Positions 58,662 through 64,000 of a stretch of 64,000 nucleotides of DNA are shown in pieces (position 1 is the stretch's first letter; every line of letters begins with the position of its first letter). This DNA comes from Kordiimonadaceae bacterium (GTDB lineage Bacteria > Pseudomonadota > Alphaproteobacteria > Sphingomonadales > Kordiimonadaceae): contig JAEPQB010000002.1 of assembly GCA_017640725.1 (NCBI GenBank), positions 806,001 to 870,000 on the forward strand. The letters are read 5' to 3'. The notes below the pieces were generated by a model. That model was not told the DNA's origin and did no database searches. It saw only the letters and a list, made by a program, of their open reading frames with translations. The position numbers and the translations under genes are program-made.

Positions 58662-59559
58662 TGTCTGGCCTCCTATCGGTCGCATTCAACGACGTCAGAA
58701 CCTGTCTGAGGTTGCCTGATTTTTCGGCCAGCATTTCAGCAGCAACTGCCTGACTATGACCCATGCTGATCAACACAGCTTGTTTGATATTGTTGTCCGC
58801 GGTCGTCAACGCCTTGCGTGCCACGTTGGCGCTGCAATTTGCGATGTCACTAACAATGCGCACAGCCCGTTCAGCCAGCTTGTTGTTGGAGACAACCATA
58901 TCGACCATGTAGCCACCATATACACGACCAAGCTGCACCATGATGCCGGTCGAGATCATATTCAGGATCACCTTTTGTGCAGTGCCAGCTTTCATGCGCG
59001 TGGAACCGGCGACAAGTTCGCTACCAGTTTCAGCCAATATGGCATGGTCCGCATCTTTGATGATGGGGGTTGCCGCATTCATGGCAATCCCGATTGTCAG
59101 CGCGCCGCACCGCTTGGCTTCCCTCAGTGCACTGAGCGTGGACGGCGTGCGCCCACTTGCGGCCACAGCAATCACCACGTCATTGGCGCCCACATTATGC
59201 TGGTGCATTTCCTGCGCGGCGTTATCGACCGAATCTTCGGCACCCTCCACGCTGGTGACAAGGGCATCAAGCCCGCCTGCCATGCAAAAAACGGTTCGCT
59301 CAGTCGGCCAATTGAATGTGGGGGTCAGTTCTGCCCCGTCCTGAACGGCCAACCTGCCAGACGTGCCGGCACCTACATAAACAAGTCTTCCCTTTTCACC
59401 GAGCCGTTCGGCCGCTGCTTCCACCGCCGAGGCAATGTCTTCGAGCGCCGGACGAATGGCCGCAAGTGCCGCCATCTGGCCTTCGTGCATGGCCTCTATT
59501 GCGTCTGCTGCGCTCCAGTTATCGAGCTCGGCATATCTGTCGCTAACCGCTTCGGTCAT
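58654..59559 (-). CDS. murQ: N-acetylmuramic acid 6-phosphate etherase MurQ
   Basis: 301 residues. A SIS domain with VYVGAGTSGRLAVQDGAELTPT and AVAASGRTPSTLSAL, and the C-terminal UBA-like region. The catalytic Glu pair is E77 (AELTPT) and E108 (GAEDS), matching E83/E114 of E. coli MurQ in spacing. It cleaves the lactyl ether of MurNAc-6-P to GlcNAc-6-P and D-lactate, for peptidoglycan recycling or scavenging. It is the first gene of the operon murQ-dehydrogenase-nagB-II-nagA, divergent from the symporter gene across a palindrome. Confidence 0.96.
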   Translation of the reverse strand: MTEAVSDRYAELDNWSAADAIEAMHEGQMAALAAIRPALEDIASAVEAAAERLGEKGRLVYVGAGTSGRLAVQDGAELTPTFNWPTERTVFCMAGGLDALVTSVEGAEDSVDNAAQEMHQHNVGANDVVIAVAASGRTPSTLSALREAKRCGALTIGIAMNAATPIIKDADHAILAETGSELVAGSTRMKAGTAQKVILNMISTGIMVQLGRVYGGYMVDMVVSNNKLAERAVRIVSDIANCSANVARKALTTADNNIKQAVLISMGHSQAVAAEMLAEKSGNLRQVLTSLNATDRRPDNG

Positions 59560-59633
59560 GGCTCAACTGCTTCCCCAAATTCTTGCTTTCGGATTATCCA
59601 CATTATGACTGTTATCGCAAAGGCTTGCACGCC

Positions 59634-59656
59634 TTGATCATCAGTTTATTGATCAA
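59634..59656. promoter_or_regulatory. 23-bp palindrome between murQ and symporter operons
   Basis: TTGATCA (59634-59640) and TGATCAA (59650-59656) are perfect inverted arms around a nine-base spacer. The site lies 75 bases before the murQ start and 28 bases before the symporter start. It is well placed for a single repressor (GntR- or LacI-type) to control both operons. The regulator is not in the window. Confidence 0.65.
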
Positions 59657-59683
59657 TCGGGCTCTGGAAATTCCTGCCAGCCT

Positions 59684-61309
59684 GTGGAACAGTTGCTGCT
59701 GGGGAAATGGGGAGACTGTTTTGCAGACTTTGAAAGTTTCAAGGAAACTGTCTTGAGCGGCGGCTTTACAACCATCGACTGGGTGATTGTGGGCGGTTAC
59801 TTCGCGCTGCTTGCAATGCTCGGCTGGGTTTTGAACCGACAGAAAGCTGAAAACGCGCGCGACTATTTTCTGGGCGGCAATCAGATGTCTTTCTGGGTGG
59901 TTGCGGTTTCTGTGCTGGCCACGAGCCAGTCTGCCGCCACATTCCTTGGCGGGCCGGACCAGGGGTACCGGGGTGATTACACCTATGTTGCCACCAACAT
60001 CGGCGCGATTTTGGCGGCCTTGTTTGTCGCCAAGTTTTTGGTGCCACGATTTTATGCGATGCGCGCGTCAACTGTTTATGAACTGTTGAACGAGCGTTAC
60101 GGCGTTGTTGCAATGAAGTCGGCGGGTGGCATGTATTTGGCGGGGCGATTGCTCGCCAGCGGGTCACGGCTTTACATGGCCGCCATTGCGGTTGCCATGA
60201 TCCTCTATGGCAACATTCAGGCAGACAGTATCATAAGTGCTGCGTTCATCATGATGATGATTGGTTTCCTGGTTACTTTTATGGGCGGCATTCGCTCTGT
60301 GCTTTGGAGTGATTTGGCGCAGTTCGCCATATATCTTTTGGCGGCCGTCATGGTGCTCTATTTCCTTTGGAACGAAATACCGGCCTCTGGTGCGCAAATC
60401 CTTGATGGGCTCGGGAACGCGCCTGGCGGGCAAGACAAGCTGCAGTTTTTCAATTTTGATTTCGATTTCTCAGCACCCTTCGCGATGATTTCAATCGTTA
60501 CCGGGCTTGTTCTCTTGAACATCGGAAATTTTGGCCTGGACCAGGATACAAGCCAACGCCTTCTCACTTGCAAGGATGCGAATGAAGGCACGCGGGCGCT
60601 TTATCTATCTGTGATAGTTGCCATTCCTGTCGTGTGGCTGTTTGTGTCGATCGGCCAGCTATTACATGTGTTTTATGATCGACCTGAATTGATGGGGAAT
60701 GGACTGGGTGCAAATGTAACTGGTGAATTTAGCGGCGAGCGCATCACCATTTTCATGCACTATATTTTAAACGAAATGCCAGCTGGCTTGCGGGGCTTGG
60801 TGACCGTGGGAGTTGTTGCTGCCGCCGTTTCTACCATCAACTCTGGCCTAAACTCCATGTCCTCTGTGATTGTTCAGGATTTCTACAGGCCCTGGAAAGA
60901 AGCAAGAGAGAGCGTTGCCGAGGCTCATTTCGTACGCGCTGGCCAGATCAGCATGGGCCTTGTTGGGCTGGGCCTGTTCGCCACCGCAGTGCTATGTTTC
61001 TTCTGGCAGCGATACACTGATATGGCGCTCTTGGATTTTGCTCTATCGGTGATGGTGTTTGCCTATTCGGGCCTGTTGGGTGTTTATTTTACTGTCGTTT
61101 TCACAAAACGTGGCACCACCACGAGTGTGGTTGCAGCTCTGGTGATTGGTTTCCTGGTTACGCTGCTGCAGCAAAGCTATATTGTTGACAGTCTAGGTTT
61201 GCCAGATAGCTGGAAATCGCTCGCTTTCTCCTGGCAGTTATGCATCGGCACACTCATCGCGTTTCTGGTATGCGCGTCCACCACCGAAGATGAGGAGGTT
61301 AGCGCATGA
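59684..61309 (+). CDS. Sodium:solute symporter (SSS family), amino-sugar context
   Basis: 541 residues from a GTG at 59684; a TTG 23 codons further in has a better AAGGAA site and may be the true start. About 13-14 membrane helices of the LeuT-like SSS fold, with the start FTTIDWVIVGGYFALLAML, and SVLATSQSAATFLGGPDQGYRGDY in helix 1-2. Relatives take up sugars (SglT/NanT-like) with sodium. Its neighbours are all amino-sugar enzymes, so N-acetylmuramic acid or N-acetylglucosamine is the likely substrate; this is inference from context. Overlaps the kinase gene by four bases (ATGA). Confidence 0.9.
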   Translation: MEQLLLGKWGDCFADFESFKETVLSGGFTTIDWVIVGGYFALLAMLGWVLNRQKAENARDYFLGGNQMSFWVVAVSVLATSQSAATFLGGPDQGYRGDYTYVATNIGAILAALFVAKFLVPRFYAMRASTVYELLNERYGVVAMKSAGGMYLAGRLLASGSRLYMAAIAVAMILYGNIQADSIISAAFIMMMIGFLVTFMGGIRSVLWSDLAQFAIYLLAAVMVLYFLWNEIPASGAQILDGLGNAPGGQDKLQFFNFDFDFSAPFAMISIVTGLVLLNIGNFGLDQDTSQRLLTCKDANEGTRALYLSVIVAIPVVWLFVSIGQLLHVFYDRPELMGNGLGANVTGEFSGERITIFMHYILNEMPAGLRGLVTVGVVAAAVSTINSGLNSMSSVIVQDFYRPWKEARESVAEAHFVRAGQISMGLVGLGLFATAVLCFFWQRYTDMALLDFALSVMVFAYSGLLGVYFTVVFTKRGTTTSVVAALVIGFLVTLLQQSYIVDSLGLPDSWKSLAFSWQLCIGTLIAFLVCASTTEDEEVSA

Positions 61310-62160
61310 GGGAAACACTGCTTATGGGCGTGGACGCAGGCGGCTCAACCTGCCGTGTTCGAATTGAAACAGCAGGTGGCAGAATTGTGGGCAATGGCAG
61401 ATCAGGCCCTGCCACACTGCGACTTGGCGGGATCGCTGCTGCAGCCAGCATCGCGGAAGCCACCCGGCAGGCGGTTCAAGAAGCCGGGCTTCCGGCAGAA
61501 GCGATATCCGAATTGAGGGTTTGCATTGGCATCGCAAGTAGTGAACGCCCCGGCTCCATTGATGAGCTGAAAACGGCGCTTCTACCGCATGGCATCAAAG
61601 ATGTTGTCGCCGTTTCAGATGCCCATATTGCTTGTGTGGGCGCGCACAAAGGTGCGGACGGCGGCATCATCATTATTGGTACGGGTTCAATAGGGTACGG
61701 GCTCGCTGGTGGGCAGGTTCGCCGCGTTGGAGGTCATGGTTTTCCCACCTCAGACGAAGGTAGCGGGGCATTTATTGGCTTGCATGCGGCGCGGCTGGCC
61801 CTCGCAGCAGCAGACGGTCTCATCCCGGCCACCAGCTTCACCGACGCGGTGTACGCATCGATGGGTGGCTCTGTCGCAGACGTTGCACATTGGCTCGCGC
61901 GCGCCCACGCAACAGATTATGCCGCACTGGCCCCCATTGTGGTGAATGACGGCGGGCCTCAGGCTGAGCAACTTTTGCAGTTGGCAGGAAGCCATATTGG
62001 CCAGTTTGCTATGGGGTTGGTTGGCAAGGGGGTGGAGAAAATCGCCCTGATTGGCGGGCTCGCGCCGCTGATCGAAACACATCTGCCGCTCGATGCCAAA
62101 GCCCATATTGTTGACGCGCAAGCTGGACCGATAGACGGCGCCCTGTTGATGTTGCGCTAG
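61306..62160 (+). CDS. BadF/BadG-type sugar kinase (GlcNAc/MurNAc kinase-like)
   Basis: 284 residues, ASKHA fold: phosphate-1 loop MGVDAGGSTCRV, phosphate-2 VVAVSDAHIACVGA with IIIIGTGSIGYG, and adenosine segment IALIGGLAPLIE. The BadF family includes eukaryotic-type N-acetylglucosamine kinase and the clostridial MurK, which phosphorylates both MurNAc and GlcNAc. Here, after the symporter and opposite murQ, it would make MurNAc-6-P and/or GlcNAc-6-P. No PTS component is seen, so phosphorylation after uptake is needed. Convergent with the sugar dehydrogenase gene. Confidence 0.88.
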   Translation: MRETLLMGVDAGGSTCRVRIETAGGRIVGNGRSGPATLRLGGIAAAASIAEATRQAVQEAGLPAEAISELRVCIGIASSERPGSIDELKTALLPHGIKDVVAVSDAHIACVGAHKGADGGIIIIGTGSIGYGLAGGQVRRVGGHGFPTSDEGSGAFIGLHAARLALAAADGLIPATSFTDAVYASMGGSVADVAHWLARAHATDYAALAPIVVNDGGPQAEQLLQLAGSHIGQFAMGLVGKGVEKIALIGGLAPLIETHLPLDAKAHIVDAQAGPIDGALLMLR

Positions 62161-63311
62161 TTGGCGGGCACCAATCGCATCAGCATGCCATCGTCCACCG
62201 CGAAATAGAGATGCCCATCAGGCCCGGGCTCGACAAAACGCACACGCCAACCTTTATCATCCAGCAGCCGTTCTTCATGCAGTATGCGGTCGCCCTCAAC
62301 AACCAGTCGGTTGATATGGGTAAGCGCAAGTGCACCGCCAAACATATTGCCCTGCCACTTTGGGAACGCGTCGCCCTGGTAGAAAGAAGCACCACTTGGT
62401 GCGATAGAAGGCACCCAATAATAGCGCGGCTGCTCCATACCTTCCTTGTGCGTGATGCCCTCACCGATGGGGCCACCACCATATTCTTCGCCGTATGTGA
62501 TTACCGGCCAGCCGTAGTTTAAGCCAGCGCGCGCGATGTTCACTTCGTCACCACCTTGCGGGCCATGCTCGTTGATCCATGGCTCGCCGGTTTCAGGGTG
62601 AATGGCCATACCCTGCGGGTTGCGCACGCCCAGCGACCACACCTCTGGCATGGCGCCCTCCCGACCGATAAAAGGGTTGTCTTCGGGGATAGTGCCATCA
62701 TCCTTGATTCGCAGCACTTTGCCGGCGTGCGAGCCCGCATCCTGTGCATGGGCGGAGAAATCATAGCCATCGCCGGTGGTGATGAACAAATGCTCACCCG
62801 AAAAACCAAGTCTGCCGCCAAAGTGCCATTTGCCGGCGATGCGTGTACGGCTTTCGAAGATTGTTTCGGTTTCGCTAACGGCGTTACCGTCAATACGAAT
62901 GCGCGCAACTGCAAGGCCATTGGCGGCCTCGGTGCCGACGCCGTATGCGATGTAAACCCAACCATTTTCCGCGTAACCGGGATGCAGGTGAATATCAAAG
63001 AGGCCGGAACTGATGCCGTCGTCCCGCAGCATGTCTGGCAGGCCCGTGATTTCGGTGCGGTCCCCCGTTTCAATGTTCACCCGCCATAAGCGCCCGGGCT
63101 CACGCTCGCCCAAAAGCAGTTCCGCATCTGACAAGAATGCGATGCCCCAAGGAACTGTGAAACCCTCTGCAATTGTTTCAATTCTGAAGAATGCAGCCTC
63201 TGAGACGATCACCGAATCTGTTGGTTTTTCTTCGCGGACTTGGGCCGTTGTGCTGGCCGTGAGTACCAGGCCAAAAATAAGCATCGTTGCGATACGGTGC
63301 GGCGTTCGCAT
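62157..63311 (-). CDS. Periplasmic PQQ-dependent aldose sugar dehydrogenase (Asd/YliI-like)
   Basis: 384 residues from the ATG at 63311, with GGGGG upstream. A signal peptide (1-24, TTA-QV) starts a six-bladed propeller: VPWGIAFLSDAELLLGERE, HLHPGYAENGWVYIAY, RIAGKWHFGGRLGF, NPQGMAIHPETGEPWINEHGPQGGDEVN and LNYGWPVITYG. These match soluble PQQ-dependent glucose/aldose dehydrogenases of the GdhB/YliI group, which oxidise aldoses to lactones in the periplasm. Convergent with the kinase gene and divergent from the monooxygenase. A role with the amino-sugar cluster is possible but unproven. Confidence 0.9.
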   Translation of the reverse strand: MRTPHRIATMLIFGLVLTASTTAQVREEKPTDSVIVSEAAFFRIETIAEGFTVPWGIAFLSDAELLLGEREPGRLWRVNIETGDRTEITGLPDMLRDDGISSGLFDIHLHPGYAENGWVYIAYGVGTEAANGLAVARIRIDGNAVSETETIFESRTRIAGKWHFGGRLGFSGEHLFITTGDGYDFSAHAQDAGSHAGKVLRIKDDGTIPEDNPFIGREGAMPEVWSLGVRNPQGMAIHPETGEPWINEHGPQGGDEVNIARAGLNYGWPVITYGEEYGGGPIGEGITHKEGMEQPRYYWVPSIAPSGASFYQGDAFPKWQGNMFGGALALTHINRLVVEGDRILHEERLLDDKGWRVRFVEPGPDGHLYFAVDDGMLMRLVPAN

Positions 63312-63413
63312 GATATCCCCCATCAAATAATCTTGTGCCGCCAAGTCTAGTGTTACTATATCACAGTTACAAGACTGCTGGTTTGGTCTTTACTTTTTGT
63401 CATGACACCCTAA

Positions 63414-63451
63414 TTGACAATATAGTCAATACGACGAGCACCTAAAGGTGC
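63414..63451 (+). promoter_or_regulatory. Palindromes upstream of the monooxygenase gene
   Basis: TTGAC-AATATA-GTCAA (63414-63429), then GCACCT-AA-AGGTGC (63438-63451), with TGTCATGACA at 63398-63407 just before. All lie in the 160-base region between the divergent sugar dehydrogenase and monooxygenase genes. The first has operator-like symmetry and could also hold a -35 (TTGACA). The second could form a leader hairpin. Confidence 0.5.
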
Positions 63452-63471
63452 CAATAGTGGGAAGAGCAAGC

Positions 63472-64000
63472 ATGGCCGACGGGCAAGAGTATTTTGATGT
63501 AATCATCGTTGGGGCCGGAATTTCTGGCATTGGCGCGGCCTGCCATTTGCAGAAAAAAACGAAGAACCGCAGCTATACCATCCTTGAAGGCCGCGAAAAC
63601 ATTGGCGGCACCTGGGATCTGTTCCGCTATCCTGGCATTCGCTCGGACTCGGACATGTACACCTTGGGGTATTCCTTTAAGCCGTGGAAAGAAGGGGAAG
63701 CCATCGCAGACGGCGATAGCATCCTGAAGTATCTGGGTGAGACCGTTGAAGAGCATAACCTGAAAGACAAAATCCAGTTTCAGCAGCGGGTTGAAAAGGC
63801 TTCTTGGTCCACTGAAAACGCACAGTGGACGCTGACCATTTCGGACGGCACCACCGGCGGCACGCGCACTCTCAGGTGCAATTATCTGTTTATGTGCAGC
63901 GGGTACTATAATTACGAGCAAGGATATTTGCCGGAGTTTGAAGGCTTTGATGACTTTGCAGGCTCCATCGCCCACCCACAGCATTGGCCCACAGACCTTG
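63472..64000 (+). CDS. Baeyer-Villiger/flavin-containing monooxygenase, N-terminal part
   Basis: 176 codons visible, open to the right window edge. The ATG at 63472 has GGAAGAG upstream. The FAD-binding motif is G14-A-G16-I-S-G19, preceded by DVIIV; LEGRENIGGTWDLFRYPGIRSDSDM is typical of type I BVMOs. The fingerprint FxGxxxHxxxWP is seen as F162-A-G-S-I-A-H-P-Q-H-W-P. Such enzymes insert oxygen into ketones to make esters, using FAD and NADPH; a nearby relative is mycobacterial EthA. The substrate is unknown. The neighbouring palindrome may be the operator of its own regulator. Confidence 0.9.
   Translation, partial: MADGQEYFDVIIVGAGISGIGAACHLQKKTKNRSYTILEGRENIGGTWDLFRYPGIRSDSDMYTLGYSFKPWKEGEAIADGDSILKYLGETVEEHNLKDKIQFQQRVEKASWSTENAQWTLTISDGTTGGTRTLRCNYLFMCSGYYNYEQGYLPEFEGFDDFAGSIAHPQHWPTDL

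Noticed and set aside
63442-63984. 180-codon minus-strand frame opposite the monooxygenase
   Set aside because: The plus strand carries complete flavoprotein motifs over the same span.

Overview
This window looks like chromosomal DNA of a marine-type alphaproteobacterium. The gene order ileS-lspA-DUF3035 lipoprotein, a class IIA HAD hydrolase of the DLWGV type, a TipF-like EAL protein and a MutL with the endonuclease motif all fit that class. Base composition looks moderately GC-rich by eye and was not computed. The order is not resolved; something near Kordiimonadales is only a guess. No rRNA, tRNA, CRISPR array, insertion sequence or phage gene was found.

Layout. 1-9.3 kb holds housekeeping genes: the end of a D-amino-acid transaminase, an MscS channel, tadA, a divergent rluB-like/rsmD pair, a patatin-like lipase translationally coupled to a serine hydrolase, and gabD. 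9.5-10.8 kb is a second serine hydrolase. 10.8-18.05 kb is a large TonB energisation region on the minus strand: DUF3450, TtpC-like, ExbB, two ExbD, TonB and TPR, then a separate TonB-ExbD pair. Zur-box-like palindromes and a perfect 22-bp tandem repeat lie in its upstream regions. 18.6-28.7 kb carries a pabB-pabC fusion, small membrane proteins (two MAPEG), a glycosyltransferase, a MATE exporter with an attenuator-like leader, an acyl-CoA dehydrogenase and a protein with a histone-H1-like tail.

29.4-30.1 kb is the most unusual locus. A MerR-family regulator is divergent from a 36-residue protein with 13 cysteines. Between them is a textbook MerR-type promoter: a 19-bp spacer occupied by a perfect dyad. 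This looks like a minimal metal-sensing and metal-sequestering module with no efflux pump beside it. 30.1-31.7 kb is a DUF1499/SCP2/AsmA-like group. 32-36 kb is a motility/signalling patch (TipF-like EAL protein, cheY, cheZ). 36-44 kb is the ribF-ileS-lspA region, with a periplasmic binding protein, a TerC protein and a degenerate receiver inserted.

44-52 kb includes an ArsR/SRPBCC pair, a large RTX subtilase-like protein whose catalytic Asp is missing, mutL and a MarR regulator, the ArsR and MarR genes each with paired operators. 52-55 kb is an M1 peptidase coupled to a DUF6702 gene. 55.1-62.2 kb is a coherent amino-sugar cluster. murQ, a D-lactate-type FAD dehydrogenase, nagB-II and nagA form one operon, and a divergent sodium symporter and a BadF-type sugar kinase form the other. 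Together they would take N-acetylmuramic acid to fructose-6-phosphate and pyruvate without a PTS. A 23-bp palindrome sits between the two operons. The window ends with an aldose sugar dehydrogenase and the start of a Baeyer-Villiger-type monooxygenase.
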